A DNA stretch of 64,000 nucleotides from an uncultured Dehalococcoidia bacterium (GCA_951812505.1 CATOSI010000002.1:558001-622000), one strand, 5' to 3'; shown: positions 16,480-25,934, numbered from the stretch's first letter. The notes: a model not told the origin generated them from the letters alone. Translations and numbers: made by a program.

Positions 16480-17253
16480 ATGACCAAATATGCCCGATTC
16501 CTCGCGCACGGCGAGGTTGCCTACGGAGTGGTCGAAGGGGATACCGTAAAGCAGATAACCGCTGCCCCCTATGAGGACCACGAAGTGACCGACCACACCC
16601 ATACGCTCGACGAAGTGCAGTTGCTCGCACCCGTTGTCCCGAACAAAGTTGTCGCCATTGGGCTGAACTATCGCAGCCACCTCGGCGACAGAACGCCGCC
16701 CAGCGTCCCGGAGCCGTTCTTCAAGACCACGTCGTCCGTCGTTGGACCGGGCGACGACGTCATAATTCCGCGAGAGGCGCTCGAAGAGGGCGTCACCGTT
16801 CAGCCCGAAGCCGAGCTTTCCCTGGTTATCGGCAAGAAGTCCAAGCGCGTGTCCAGGGACGACGCTCTCGACCACATCCTCGGATACACCTGCGGCAACG
16901 ACGTCAGCGCGCGAAACTGGCAGGCCAACGACCTGTCCTGGTGGCGAGCGAAGTCTTCGGACACATTCACCCCGCTCGGACCATTCATCGTGTCCGACCT
17001 CGATCCGTCAGCGCTCCGCCTGATCGGCAGGATAAACGGCGAAGTCGTGCAGGAACAGGTCACCAGCGATCTGCTCTACGGAGTCCCTGAGATCATCGAG
17101 TTCGTTACCCGCGTCCTGACCCTCAACCCGGGCGACGTGGTGATGACCGGCACCCCCGGAGCTCCCGGCGACGTTCACGACGGCGACGTAATGGATGTCG
17201 AGATCGCAGAGATAGGCACGCTGACGAATACCGTCCGCAACGAGGGAGGCTGA
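16480..17253 (+). CDS. Fumarylacetoacetate hydrolase family protein
   Basis: About 257 residues from ATG 16480 (MTKYARFLAHGEVAYG). An in-frame GTG at 16471 sits too close to the AGGAG at 16463-16467. The C-terminal FAH domain shows GLNYRSHL, the metal-binding EAELSLVIGKKSKRV, GYTCGNDVSARNWQ and GDVVMTGTPGAPG. Known members cleave or isomerise C-C bonds in aromatic degradation intermediates, for example 2-hydroxyhepta-2,4-diene-1,7-dioate. The substrate here is not determined. It is divergent from pdxS and ends before an R2 repeat. Confidence 0.9.
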   Translation: MTKYARFLAHGEVAYGVVEGDTVKQITAAPYEDHEVTDHTHTLDEVQLLAPVVPNKVVAIGLNYRSHLGDRTPPSVPEPFFKTTSSVVGPGDDVIIPREALEEGVTVQPEAELSLVIGKKSKRVSRDDALDHILGYTCGNDVSARNWQANDLSWWRAKSSDTFTPLGPFIVSDLDPSALRLIGRINGEVVQEQVTSDLLYGVPEIIEFVTRVLTLNPGDVVMTGTPGAPGDVHDGDVMDVEIAEIGTLTNTVRNEGG

Positions 17254-17282
17254 GCCTTCACCCGTCAAGGGCTGGGAGGGGT

Positions 17283-17400
17283 AGGCATTTCACCCTCACC
17301 CTCAGAGGGAGAGGGGGTTTGTTGGTCGGTATTCATAGCTGACCGCATATTTGCCTACCCTTGTGAGACCTTCGAGGGAGGAGATAAGGGCGCCCACAAG
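17283..17400. repeat. R2 repeat with conserved tail
   Basis: CTCAGAGGGAGAGGGGGTTT is followed by the same tail (TCGGTATTCATAGCTGACCG then CATATTTGCCTACCCTTGTG) seen at 18490-18540 and, diverged, at 13367-13410. It lies between the convergent FAH-family and ccdA-like genes. Confidence 0.8.
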
Positions 17401-17446
17401 GGACGCCCCTACGGTGTGATCAGATTTACGAGATAGTTGGTACTCA

Positions 17447-18352
17447 CTATCCCAGCAGTCCGCCCAGCGTCAGCCAGTAGAAGACTATGTACGTGCCCGC
17501 GATGATCATCAGCCATGTCCCGACGGGATGCACGTAGGGCATCACCTTCCGCATACCGCCCAGCATGGCCCCCTTGAACAGCGCCATGCTCAGCGTGAGC
17601 GTGATGATCACGACCCCCATGCCGAGAGCGTACAGCACGAACTGCGCGAACGAAGCGGCTATGTCCGACGCCGCGAACGACGAGCCGATCACCGCCAGGA
17701 ATATCGGCAGCGTGCAACTAAGCGACGCGACCCCGTAGCTCAGTCCGAACAGGAAATATCCGCGCATACTGGAGCGTCCCGGATTTCCCAGCCTGTTCGC
17801 GGCCTGCTGGGCAAGCGCTGTGTATAGTTCGCCGCCCCTCAGAAGCCACGCCCCCGCGAGTACGAGCGCGATTCCTATTGCCAACCCCAGCCAGGGAAGT
17901 ATGCTTCCCACGACCGAGCGGGCGCCCAGCCCAATCACACCGCCCGCGACGGCGAACAGAAGCACGAACCCGGCCGTGACCGACACTCCCACGAGCAGCG
18001 CCTTGCCAAGCTGGGAGAATATAGACGTCCTCTGCTCATCGTCTCCGACTCCGAGATAGAGTCCCATATACGCGGGCAGCATGGCGAAGCCGCACGGGTT
18101 GAACGCAGCCGCTACCCCCGCGCCGAACGCGAAGCCCAGCGGAGCTACAACCCCCAACCCGGACAGGAAGGAACCCGAACTGCCAGACAGCGACTCGACG
18201 AACAGGTTCACCCCGTCAATCTCGCTTCCGCCCCTTATCAGCAGCGCGCCGAGAACCGCGACGGCAATCGCTCCTACCGCCACCAATGCAGGAATAAGAA
18301 CTCCCCGCGCAAGCGTGTTTCCACCTGAACTAACTGAGGTCGTCTCTCTCAT
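17447..18352 (-). CDS. CcdA-like cytochrome c biogenesis / thiol-disulfide transporter
   Basis: 301 residues with an N-terminal membrane segment and six further hydrophobic segments. It carries the CcdA/DsbD-type cysteines: AAAFNPCGFAMLPAYMGLYL in the first repeat and SLSCTLPIFLAVIG in the second. Such proteins carry reducing equivalents across the membrane to periplasmic thioredoxin-like proteins for cytochrome c maturation or similar tasks. The extra N-terminal segment (about residues 18-41) is not part of the minimal CcdA core. No thioredoxin-like partner is adjacent. ATG 18352 is the first start and gives a sensible topology. Confidence 0.85.
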   Translation of the reverse strand: MRETTSVSSGGNTLARGVLIPALVAVGAIAVAVLGALLIRGGSEIDGVNLFVESLSGSSGSFLSGLGVVAPLGFAFGAGVAAAFNPCGFAMLPAYMGLYLGVGDDEQRTSIFSQLGKALLVGVSVTAGFVLLFAVAGGVIGLGARSVVGSILPWLGLAIGIALVLAGAWLLRGGELYTALAQQAANRLGNPGRSSMRGYFLFGLSYGVASLSCTLPIFLAVIGSSFAASDIAASFAQFVLYALGMGVVIITLTLSMALFKGAMLGGMRKVMPYVHPVGTWLMIIAGTYIVFYWLTLGGLLG

Positions 18353-18456
18353 CTAACCCTCTCCGACTCGATTATATCCCATCACTCCTGTCACATAGTT
18401 TAGATGCTGATGGCAAGCAGGGGATTCTGCGAGAGGTGGTAGGTATTTTGCCGAAT

Positions 18457-18545
18457 CACCCTCACCCCCCCTCTCCCTGAGGGAGAGGGGGTTTGTTGGT
18501 CGGTATTCATAGCTGACCGCATATTTGCCTACCCTTGTGAGGCCG
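18457..18545. repeat. R2 repeat with conserved tail
   Basis: TCACCCTCACCCCCCCTCTC is followed by CCTGAGGGAGAGGGGGTTTG and the TTGGTCGGTATTCATAGCTG tail. It is nearly identical in its second half to the copy at 17300-17385, indicating that the tail belongs to the repeat unit. Confidence 0.85.
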
Positions 18546-18552
18546 TCGGTGG

Positions 18553-19398
18553 TCATGGGTCTTCTTCGGAGTGTCTGGCATAGCCCAGAAACTCGGCGCG
18601 CCTTCTGAGCGCTCGGCGAGACCATTCCCTCATCTCTTCCTGCTCCTCCTCGGTGTATTCGGGGAATTTCAGGTGGAAGTAGGGACATTCGTCGTTGTTG
18701 GGGCAGGAATCTCCGCCATCGTCGGCGCATTGGCAATCGGGCGGCTCATCGCTCTCGACGATCTGCCTGAGCTCGGGGGACATCTTCTCAGTGATGGGGT
18801 TCGGCCCCTCGTAGGCGCGCACGGCTTCTTCGAGGTAGTCCATGAGAGGCTCGGGCAACGAGTGGTCGCACTGTACGATGATCTGAGGTTCAGGCTGGGA
18901 CTGCCATTCGGCGACAGGTTCGGGCTCGGGCCAGGCGGACACGGGACCGAAGCCACGCAGCAGAAGTTCCTTGCCAGCGGCTATGCGGTGGTGAGGCTTG
19001 AAGTCCTCGTCGTTCCTCAGACCTTCCATCACTTCCGTGTACATCTCGATGACGGTCCTGCCGTCCTGAGTGAGTTCTCTTGCGTACTGTGCGAGTTCTT
19101 CGCGGGCCTGCAGAATCTCGGGGGAGATTTCGTTGAGGTCAGTGGACGGTCGCCCGGACTTGCGTCGCTTTGGGGGCGAGGCGTTGGCGTCTATGTAGTC
19201 CTGGAACTCGGTGAGGCCGATCTTGACGAGTTCTTTGGCCGAGTCCATGCGGTGATTGGGCTGGAAGCCTTCGTGTTGGAGTTCGCCTTCGACGACCTGC
19301 CTGAAGAAGCGGACGATGGATCGTCCGCCGTCTGTTTCCTCGCGTACGATTCTGGCGAGTTGTTCCTGTGGAGTTAGGATGTCGGTGTCAGTGGTCAA
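18553..19398 (-). CDS. Protein of unknown function, paralogue of the 7757-8953 product
   Basis: 281 residues. It contains the same two-copy module: residues about 13-68 (IVREETDGGRSIVRFFRQVV, then FQPNHRMDSAKELVKIGL) and about 100-152 (ARELTQDGRTVIEMYTEVME, then FKPHHRIAAGKELLLRGFG). A cysteine cluster CQCADDGGDSCPNNDECPYF near residues 220-240 may bind metal, and the C-terminus is strongly charged. The helix resembles the H-R-x-A-A-x-E-L signature in small terminase-like or HTH-like proteins, but no function can be assigned. It is flanked by R2 on one side and by R5/R3 on the other, as its paralogue is. Confidence 0.7.
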   Translation of the reverse strand: MTTDTDILTPQEQLARIVREETDGGRSIVRFFRQVVEGELQHEGFQPNHRMDSAKELVKIGLTEFQDYIDANASPPKRRKSGRPSTDLNEISPEILQAREELAQYARELTQDGRTVIEMYTEVMEGLRNDEDFKPHHRIAAGKELLLRGFGPVSAWPEPEPVAEWQSQPEPQIIVQCDHSLPEPLMDYLEEAVRAYEGPNPITEKMSPELRQIVESDEPPDCQCADDGGDSCPNNDECPYFHLKFPEYTEEEQEEMREWSRRALRRRAEFLGYARHSEEDP

Positions 19399-19695
19399 TT
19401 TTCAATTCACAGTTTTCGACTAACAGTCATCTGTGTGATGGTTGGAGGTATGCGTATATATGTTCTTGTTGAGTAGTGTACATAAGTTCGGATGGATTGT
19501 AAAGGGGGATTTTGTCAGGAGAAATTTGCATAAGTCTCATTACTGTTCAGGCCAGAGCGCAGCAGCGCTAGGTATCGAAGCCAGTCACCCCCATCCTAAC
19601 CTTCCCCCGTCAAGGGGGAAGGGACTTTTGCAATCGTCTTTTGTCAGAATCAGGATTTACAGGATGTGAGGATATTGGGGATGAGGTGTGGGGCG
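19399..19695. repeat. Repeat-rich gap with R3 and R5 copies
   Basis: Contains TTTTCAATTCACAGTTTTCG-type AT-rich sequence, an R3 copy (CACCCCCATCCTAACCTTCC to AAGGGGGAAGGGAC, about 19584-19630), and a reverse R5 copy (TGTCAGAATCAGGATTTACA, 19643-19667). No gene is recognised. Confidence 0.7.
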
Positions 19696-20142
19696 TTAGG
19701 ACAGGTAGTTGGAGAGGAAGTCGTCCCTCATCTGGCAGGAGACGAGTTCGGAGTCGGCGAGGGAGTCGAACAGGCCGTGGTCTGTGGTAATAAGCAGATC
19801 AGCCCCGGCTAGCAGATAGGCCGACACAAGATACACGTCCTCACTAGGTAGTTGGTCGAGGAGGGCCTCGGGTATCTCCGTAACGCTTAGTACACGACTG
19901 TCAATCGTGCGCTCTGAATCTTGAAGAAGGGATTGAAACTGCTTGCTGACGTGCCTCAGCATCGGGCTGGTCTGTGTCATGAGTTGGAATGCCTTCCGCG
20001 TCCAACGTGATTCCGAAGGCAGAACCAATCTATCGGAAGATGAGTAGAAGACATTCAGAAAAGTGGCTGCCTCACGTCGGGCAGCGACGCCATTTTCACC
20101 TATCAGGTCGTGGAATATCCATTCATTCAGGACAAGGATCAT
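19696..20142 (-). CDS. PIN-like domain protein, putative nuclease paired with AAA ATPase
   Basis: 148 residues. The N-terminus MILVLNEWIFHDL resembles the first strand of PIN domains, but the usual first Asp is Asn. The C-terminal part LPSEDVYLVSAYLLAGADLLITTDHGLFDSL has the E-D and T-x-D acidic positions typical of PIN-like ribonucleases. The fold call is by motif only. Its ATG lies 3 nt after the stop of the AAA ATPase gene, so the two are almost certainly cotranscribed. The pairing suggests an effector nuclease controlled by an ATPase, as in some phage defence or toxin modules; this is inference. Confidence 0.6.
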   Translation of the reverse strand: MILVLNEWIFHDLIGENGVAARREAATFLNVFYSSSDRLVLPSESRWTRKAFQLMTQTSPMLRHVSKQFQSLLQDSERTIDSRVLSVTEIPEALLDQLPSEDVYLVSAYLLAGADLLITTDHGLFDSLADSELVSCQMRDDFLSNYLS

Positions 20143-20145
20143 CAG

Positions 20146-21405
20146 CTACGATTGTGCAGTCTCTGCATCCAGCCCTAGAAATGCTGCCATGTCCTCTAGC
20201 TCCGCTGCTATGAATGAGTCCAGTCCTCCCTGAATCTGACCGTTGGGCTTGGCTTCCTGCTTGGTGAACCTGCTTTCTCCGTTCTCCTTCTCAGCGAGGA
20301 TGAAGGACACGTCTTCCACCCCGATCTCTCCCTTCGCTATCTGCGCGAGCAGGGCCACTACAAAGGTTTCGCTGTGCGTGGATATGACGAAGTGCCGATC
20401 ATGGTTGGAGACAATATCCACGAATGCGTGGACGAGTTTCCTGACCATTGAGGGGTGGAGATGTATCTCCGGCTCCTCTATCAGGACAATCTTGGCTTTG
20501 TCATAGAGGGCGACAGTCAGCATATATGCTAACTGGTTGACTCCGAATCCCTCATTGACGATGGAAACCGGAGTCTCGTCACGATTTCGGGGAACAGAGT
20601 CCAGAGTAAACGACGACGTTCCAATCTGGGCCCTAGCGTGAAGCTGACGGTCGGCCACCATCTCCATGTAGTCACTGACCTTGTATCCCAAGAAGCGGTC
20701 GGTAGCGAGCATGGACGCTACTTCTGTGTCAGTGTTGAGCATCGGAGTCACATTAGTAACACCATATATTGGAGACGTAAAGCCGCGTCGTAGAGGAACA
20801 AAGTAAGTTCCCCTAGCTAGTTCCATCGGGGTGTTCACCCATTTCAGAAATTCTGAAGTACGCTCTTGCCCCATCTCACCTTCAGACTGAACATTCAAGT
20901 TAGTTCCGTTCCATCCAAGACCAAGTTTTGCCGCAGTGAGTATTCCATCGTCGTCATCCCAAAATAAAGTGGATTCTCCTGTCTCCGACTGGTTCACATG
21001 ATATGGAAAAGGGACATCCAGTACCATATTTAGATTTTCTTCCATGTAGCCAGGGTGCTTTGCAAAGATTTCGGATTTCCCACCAGACTTCGCCACGCCT
21101 AGCGTAAATTTCGCAGTGTCCCAGCCAGACAGGAAGACCGACAAATTTGCCTCAATGGTTTCATCGTTCTGGTGATTGAAGACCACTTCATCAAAACCTC
21201 CCAGGCTCAATCCCGGATACGAGAACAGACTTGGCAGGTTCTGGTTGGGATTGGTCAGGAAATTCTTGAGCGTCAGCAGGCCGTAGATCAGCGACGACTT
21301 ACCTGACCCGTTCGGGCCGTACACTACCGTCAGCGGCGCGATGTCTATCTCGGCATCGCGTATGGAGCGGAAGTTCTTTAGTTGGAGCGTGTACTTGTCC
21401 GACAT
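20146..21405 (-). CDS. AAA family ATPase (AAA_15/DUF3696 type)
   Basis: 419 residues. SMC/Rad50-like ABC-class ATPase without a long coiled coil. Walker A GPNGSGKSS near residues 30-38, Walker B VLIEEPEIHLHP, and the H-motif FVISTHSETF are clear; the C-terminal FILAEKENGESRFTKQEA matches DUF3696-like ATPases. Family members act in many nuclease-coupled defence systems. The upstream part of the operon is this gene, with the PIN-like gene 3 nt downstream. Its central region is noticeably more AT-rich than the neighbouring genes, compatible with acquisition by transfer. Confidence 0.8.
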   Translation of the reverse strand: MSDKYTLQLKNFRSIRDAEIDIAPLTVVYGPNGSGKSSLIYGLLTLKNFLTNPNQNLPSLFSYPGLSLGGFDEVVFNHQNDETIEANLSVFLSGWDTAKFTLGVAKSGGKSEIFAKHPGYMEENLNMVLDVPFPYHVNQSETGESTLFWDDDDGILTAAKLGLGWNGTNLNVQSEGEMGQERTSEFLKWVNTPMELARGTYFVPLRRGFTSPIYGVTNVTPMLNTDTEVASMLATDRFLGYKVSDYMEMVADRQLHARAQIGTSSFTLDSVPRNRDETPVSIVNEGFGVNQLAYMLTVALYDKAKIVLIEEPEIHLHPSMVRKLVHAFVDIVSNHDRHFVISTHSETFVVALLAQIAKGEIGVEDVSFILAEKENGESRFTKQEAKPNGQIQGGLDSFIAAELEDMAAFLGLDAETAQS

Positions 21406-21685
21406 CGGACTGCCTCGCGTTTCGTCGCTAGGGGTTTGTCCCAGCGATTATAGCAAAGACCTACTTGCCCAAATCCATGCTGTACCAAATTAGTCGGTAT
21501 ATCAAAAGGCATATCGTTTCTGAACCCACCCCACCCCTGGATTCCCGTTTTCACTAGAATGACGAACGGACGGCCCTCCGACCAGGTTGATACAGGCTTG
21601 CCCAAATCTCCTCGTTTGACTACCTACTTCGCCTGGAATACCATCGAGCCAGAAACCACCAAACATACCGCAAGGAGACAGCAGC

Positions 21686-22639
21686 ATGGGCGCGATAATC
21701 GGCGAGGGCGATTTCAGGTACGAACACATTATTGACTGGCACAAGATGCCCGAGGGTGCGAGGCTCATCGAAACTCCCGGCGTGGCCGTGGACTCGCAGG
21801 ACGACGTTTACGCCTTCAGCCGAAACCCGGACTACCCGGTGATGGTCTTCAACCAGGAGGGCAACTTCGTCCGCGGATTCGGCAAGGGCATATTCGGCAA
21901 CCGCACCCATGGCATCTACGTCGGTCCCGAAGACACGATCTATTGCGTGGACGACGGCATACACACGATCACCAAGTTCACCCGCGACGGCGACCTTCTG
22001 ATGACCATCGGAACCTCCGGCGTCTCATCCGAGATATGGAAGGGAGAGCCGTTCAACAGGCCCACCCACGCCGCTGTCTCCAGAGAGACCGGCCACATCT
22101 ATATCTCCGACGGCTACGGAAACTTCAACATTCACAAGTACACCGGCGACGGTGAGTACGTGAAGAGCTGGGGCGGCCCAGGCATTGATCCGGGCGAGTT
22201 CCTGCGTCCGCACAACATCGCGGTGGACAACGATGACCGTGTCCTGGTGGCCGACCGCGAGGCGCACCGCATACAGGTCTTCGACGGCGACGGCAACGTT
22301 CTGGACGTGTGGAACAACATCCACATGCCCAACGGCATGACCATCGGCCCGGACGACAACATATACGTCGGAGAGCTGCCGGGCGCGACCCAGGCCGATC
22401 CGACTCCGCCCCGACACGGGCACCGCGTGACCATCTACGACAATAGCGGCAAGCGGCTCGCCCTGCTTGGAGCCGACAACGAGGGCGAAGAGTCCGGCGA
22501 GTTTATAGCTCCGCACGGCATGGGCGTGGATAGCAGCGGCAACATATACGTCGGAGAGGTGTCCTTCACCATCCGAGGCAGCCACATGGACCCGCCTAAA
22601 GAACTGCGCAGCTTCACCAAGCTCGCCAAGGTCAGCTAG
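21686..22639 (+). CDS. NHL-repeat six-bladed beta-propeller protein
   Basis: 317 residues. ATG 21686 follows AAGGAGAC. Repeated blades carry the NHL pattern, for example GVAVDSQDDVYAFSRNP, HNIAVDNDDRVLVADREAHR and GMGVDSSGNIYVGEVS. Propellers of this kind resemble peptidyl-alpha-hydroxyglycine lyases and SMP-30-like proteins. A catalytic role cannot be shown from sequence, and no signal peptide is present. A related propeller lies at 33535-34584. Monocistronic by spacing. Confidence 0.85.
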   Translation: MGAIIGEGDFRYEHIIDWHKMPEGARLIETPGVAVDSQDDVYAFSRNPDYPVMVFNQEGNFVRGFGKGIFGNRTHGIYVGPEDTIYCVDDGIHTITKFTRDGDLLMTIGTSGVSSEIWKGEPFNRPTHAAVSRETGHIYISDGYGNFNIHKYTGDGEYVKSWGGPGIDPGEFLRPHNIAVDNDDRVLVADREAHRIQVFDGDGNVLDVWNNIHMPNGMTIGPDDNIYVGELPGATQADPTPPRHGHRVTIYDNSGKRLALLGADNEGEESGEFIAPHGMGVDSSGNIYVGEVSFTIRGSHMDPPKELRSFTKLAKVS

Positions 22640-22835
22640 GCGACCGACCGGTTGTAAGCATCATTGCAATCGCGCGGGCGGGCACGAGAGTTCGCCCGCG
22701 CTTTAGTATTCCCCATGGCTCGCCTGCTTGGTAGCTTCAAGATGCGGTTGCTATAATCAGGCTGAAGCACGGTCGTACCGAGACTCACTTCCCTTGTTCC
22801 CTGTCAGCTTAGCCGGAAAGTGGAGACGCCATCCA

Positions 22836-24134
22836 GTGAGTAACATAGCCAGCATCAGCGCAAGAGAGGTCCTCGATTCCAGGGGCAACCCGACGGTCGA
22901 GGTTGACGTCAGCCTCGAAGACGGCGCATCGGGCAGCGCGCTAGTCCCGTCCGGCGCTTCAACCGGCGCGAACGAGGCCGTCGAACTGCGCGACGGCGAC
23001 TCCAGCCGCTACAAGGGTCGAGGCGTCCTGAAAGCCGTAGAGAACGTCCGTGCACGCATAGCTCCCGAACTCATCGGACGACCGGCCGGCGACCAGCGCG
23101 AGATAGACCAGGCGCTCATCGAACTGGACGGCACGGACAACAAGGGCAGCCTCGGCGCGAACGCCATTCTCGGCGTCTCCCTCGCCGTCGCGCACGCCGC
23201 CGCCATGAGCGAGCGCCGACCGCTCTACACACGATTCAACAGCGGCGAGCCGCTCACGCTGCCCGTTCCCATGTTCAACGTCATCAACGGCGGACGCCAC
23301 GCCGAAAACTCCACCGACTTCCAGGAGTTCATGGTCGTGCCCGCCGGATTCGATTCGTTTTCTCGCGCGCTTCAGGCCGGAGTCGAGATATACCATTCCC
23401 TGATGGACGGGCTCAGAGATCGCTCTCTCAGCACCCACGTCGGCGACGAAGGTGGATTCGCCCCGTCGCTGTCCTCCAACCGGATGGCCGTTGACCTGCT
23501 TGTAGAGGCCATAGAGAAGGCGGGCTACAGACCGGGCGAGGAGTGCTTCATCGCGCTGGACGTGGCGGCCTCCGAACTCAGCGCCGAGCCGGGCAGCTAC
23601 TCCCTGCCGAGGGAGAATGCGTCGCTTGATGCCGCAAAGCTGGTTGACATATATGAAGACTGGCTGAGTGACTACCCGATGGTGTCCATAGAGGACGGGC
23701 TGGCCGAGGACGACTGGGACTCGTGGGACGCGATGTGCCGGAGAATAGGTCCGAACGTCCAGCTCGTCGGGGACGATATATTCACCACCAACCCGCGTCT
23801 CATCCGGCAGGGAATCGAGCGAGGCTCTTCCAACGCCGTGCTTGTAAAGCTGAACCAGATCGGCACCGTCAGCGAGACCCTCGACGCCATCAGCATGACC
23901 AGGGACGCCGGATGGGGAATCGTTATAAGCCACCGCTCAGGCGAGACGGAGGACTCGTCCATAGCGGACCTCGCCGTCGGGACCGCAGCCGGGCAGATAA
24001 AATCCGGCGCGCCCGCCAGGGGAGAGCGGACCGCCAAGTACAACCGACTCCTGCGAATCGAGGAAGAACTGGGAAGCGCCTCCCGATACGCGGGCGCGGA
24101 AGTTTATGAGAAGTTCCTTGTTCAGAGCGGATGA
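22836..24134 (+). CDS. eno: Enolase
   Basis: About 432 residues. Converts 2-phosphoglycerate to phosphoenolpyruvate in glycolysis. GTG 22836 gives the standard N-terminus (V)[19 protein letters not shown] with GGAG at 22822-22825; an in-frame ATG further upstream would add a non-homologous extension. Seen: [72 protein letters not shown] and [11 protein letters not shown]. Some positions differ from the commonest enolase, but catalytic Lys, His and Glu blocks are intact. The following nucleotidyltransferase gene overlaps its 3' end by 29 nt. Confidence 0.97.
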   Translation: MSNIASISAREVLDSRGNPTVEVDVSLEDGASGSALVPSGASTGANEAVELRDGDSSRYKGRGVLKAVENVRARIAPELIGRPAGDQREIDQALIELDGTDNKGSLGANAILGVSLAVAHAAAMSERRPLYTRFNSGEPLTLPVPMFNVINGGRHAENSTDFQEFMVVPAGFDSFSRALQAGVEIYHSLMDGLRDRSLSTHVGDEGGFAPSLSSNRMAVDLLVEAIEKAGYRPGEECFIALDVAASELSAEPGSYSLPRENASLDAAKLVDIYEDWLSDYPMVSIEDGLAEDDWDSWDAMCRRIGPNVQLVGDDIFTTNPRLIRQGIERGSSNAVLVKLNQIGTVSETLDAISMTRDAGWGIVISHRSGETEDSSIADLAVGTAAGQIKSGAPARGERTAKYNRLLRIEEELGSASRYAGAEVYEKFLVQSG

Positions 24135-24459
24135 CAGGACACACATACCGTCAATCGCCCAGATACGCGATTCACTCGCGCCTCTGGTAGAGAAAGCCGG
24201 CGCGCGAAAGGCGGTTGTGTTCGGCTCATACGCCAAGGGGAACGCCGACAGGTACAGCGACCTGGACATCATCATAGTCCACGATACCGAGAAGGGGTTC
24301 TTCGACAGGGCTTCGGACTTCGGAGAAGTGCGCTCAGCCTGGCCCCGCTCCCTCGATATGCTGATATACACGCCCGACGAACTGGACGAGATGCTCGAGC
24401 AGCGCCGTCCGTTCATAGAAATAGCGCTGGAAGAGGGCGTCGTTATCTATGAAGCCTGA
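24106..24459 (+). CDS. MNT-type nucleotidyltransferase (putative antitoxin of HEPN/MNT pair)
   Basis: 117 residues. The minimal nucleotidyltransferase signature [21 protein letters not shown] is complete, with GSxxxGxxxxxSDxD metal-binding aspartates, followed by [17 protein letters not shown] 24106 lies inside eno (29-nt overlap in another frame) and is the only start giving a full N-terminal helix. The HEPN gene starts 11 nt before its stop. In characterised HEPN/MNT systems the nucleotidyltransferase AMPylates and silences the HEPN RNase; that role here is inferred from pairing. Confidence 0.85.
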   Translation: MRSSLFRADDRTHIPSIAQIRDSLAPLVEKAGARKAVVFGSYAKGNADRYSDLDIIIVHDTEKGFFDRASDFGEVRSAWPRSLDMLIYTPDELDEMLEQRRPFIEIALEEGVVIYEA

Positions 24460-24853
24460 CCCAACAGCCGAGGCCATGCGCTGGATGCTGCAAGCCGAGT
24501 ATGACCTTTCCATTGCGGAACTCGTCCTGCGCGAAAATCACTACTCCCACGTCTGCTTCATGTCCCATCAGGCCGCCGAGAAAGCGCTCAAGTCCGTCGC
24601 CTACGGCAGAGGCGACAGGTTCGTCATAGGCCACTCACTCCAGGAATTACTGAATGGCTTGGTCGGTACACATGAAGACTTGGAATCCCTCAGAGAAGCC
24701 GCCTGCCGTCTCGACCAATACTACGTTGCCACCCGCTACCCCGACGCCCTCCCCGGCGGTCTGCCTTTCGAGACGTACAGCAGGGGACAGGCTGAGGAAG
24801 CCGTCGCAATGGCCTCAGAAATAGTGACATCGGCCCGCGCGTTTCTGGAATAA
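24449..24853 (+). CDS. HEPN-domain protein (putative toxin of HEPN/MNT pair)
   Basis: 134 residues. HEPN pattern: WMLQAEYDLSIAELVLREN, HYSHVCFMSHQAAEKALKSV and LVGTHEDLESLREAACRLD. A tyrosine-containing YYVATRYPDALPG near the C-terminus is typical of this subfamily. The canonical R-x4-6-H motif is not obvious in the last helix, so RNase activity is uncertain. ATG 24449 overlaps the nucleotidyltransferase gene by 11 nt, so translation is coupled. The pair sits between eno and gap on the same strand. Confidence 0.82.
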   Translation: MKPDPTAEAMRWMLQAEYDLSIAELVLRENHYSHVCFMSHQAAEKALKSVAYGRGDRFVIGHSLQELLNGLVGTHEDLESLREAACRLDQYYVATRYPDALPGGLPFETYSRGQAEEAVAMASEIVTSARAFLE

Positions 24854-24911
24854 TATAGATAGCGAGAGTAAGCGTACACGGATGTACCCGGCAAGGACGG
24901 GGGTGACCAAA

Positions 24912-25928
24912 ATGTCCACACGCATAGGAATCAACGGCTTCGGACGCATGGGTAAGCAGACCCTACGCGCTGCCTTGGAGCGCTACCCGGACAAGCTGGA
25001 GGTCGTCGCGGTAAACAGTCGTCGGGGCCGACCCGAAGACATCGCCCACTTGTTCAAATACGACTCCACATACGGCAGATATCCCGGAGATGTCAGCGCG
25101 ACCGGCGACAGCGTCAACATAGATGGCGCAGACGTATTGGTGCTAAACGAAGAAGACCCGTCCAACCTGCCCTGGGGCGAGATAGGCGTTGAGATCGTGA
25201 TCGAGTCCACCGGCGCGTTCAACGACGCGGGCAAGGCGAGCGGACACCTCGAAAGCGGCGCGAGGAAGGTAATCATTTCCGCGCCCGCAAAGGGCGACGC
25301 GCTCACCATCGTGCTGGGAGTCAACGAGGACGACTACGATCCCGAACGACACAACATCGTCAGCAACTCATCGTGTACCACCAACTGCATCGCGCCCATA
25401 GTAAAGGTGCTGCACGACAACTTCGGGATCGAGCGCGGTCTAATGACCACCGTCCACGCCTACACCAACGACCAGCGAATTCTGGACAAGTACCACTCAG
25501 ACCTCCGCAGGGCGAGGGCCGCCGCGCAGAACATCATTCCCACGACCACAGGCGCGGCGAAGTCCGTCGGTATCGTCATGCCGGAACTGGCAGGCAAGAT
25601 CAACGGGATGGCATTGCGCGTGCCGACCCCAACCGTGTCTCTTACCGACTTCGTAGCTACTCTCAGGAGACCAGTGTCGGCGGAAGAGGTAAACGACTCG
25701 TACAGGGAAGCCGCTTCCAACGGCCTTAACGGGATCCTGGACTATACGGAAGAGCCGCTTGTCAGCGCCGACTTCATCCGCGACCCTCACAGCGCGATTG
25801 TTGATGGGACATCCACCATGTCGCTCGGCGGCGACATGGTCAAAGTCGTCGGTTGGTACGACAACGAGTGGGGCTACTCCTGCCGAACTGCCGACCTCGC
25901 CGCGTTCGTAGCCGACAAGGGCATTTAG
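24912..25928 (+). CDS. gap: Glyceraldehyde-3-phosphate dehydrogenase, type I
   Basis: 338 residues. ATG 24912 (MSTRIGINGFGRMGKQTLR) is preferred over an ATG 30 nt upstream because it gives the standard N-terminus. NAD-binding GINGFGRMG, catalytic cysteine in SNSSCTTNCIAP, the phosphate-binding TGAAKSVGIVMPEL and the C-terminal VGWYDNEWGYSCR are all present. Central glycolysis enzyme, in the same direction as eno with the HEPN/MNT pair between them. The next gene begins 6 nt after its stop. Confidence 0.97.
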   Translation: MSTRIGINGFGRMGKQTLRAALERYPDKLEVVAVNSRRGRPEDIAHLFKYDSTYGRYPGDVSATGDSVNIDGADVLVLNEEDPSNLPWGEIGVEIVIESTGAFNDAGKASGHLESGARKVIISAPAKGDALTIVLGVNEDDYDPERHNIVSNSSCTTNCIAPIVKVLHDNFGIERGLMTTVHAYTNDQRILDKYHSDLRRARAAAQNIIPTTTGAAKSVGIVMPELAGKINGMALRVPTPTVSLTDFVATLRRPVSAEEVNDSYREAASNGLNGILDYTEEPLVSADFIRDPHSAIVDGTSTMSLGGDMVKVVGWYDNEWGYSCRTADLAAFVADKGI

Positions 25929-25934
25929 CGCCCA

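Noticed and set aside
22959-23933. Antisense open frame opposite eno
   Set aside because: Shadow of enolase codons; no homologous motif.
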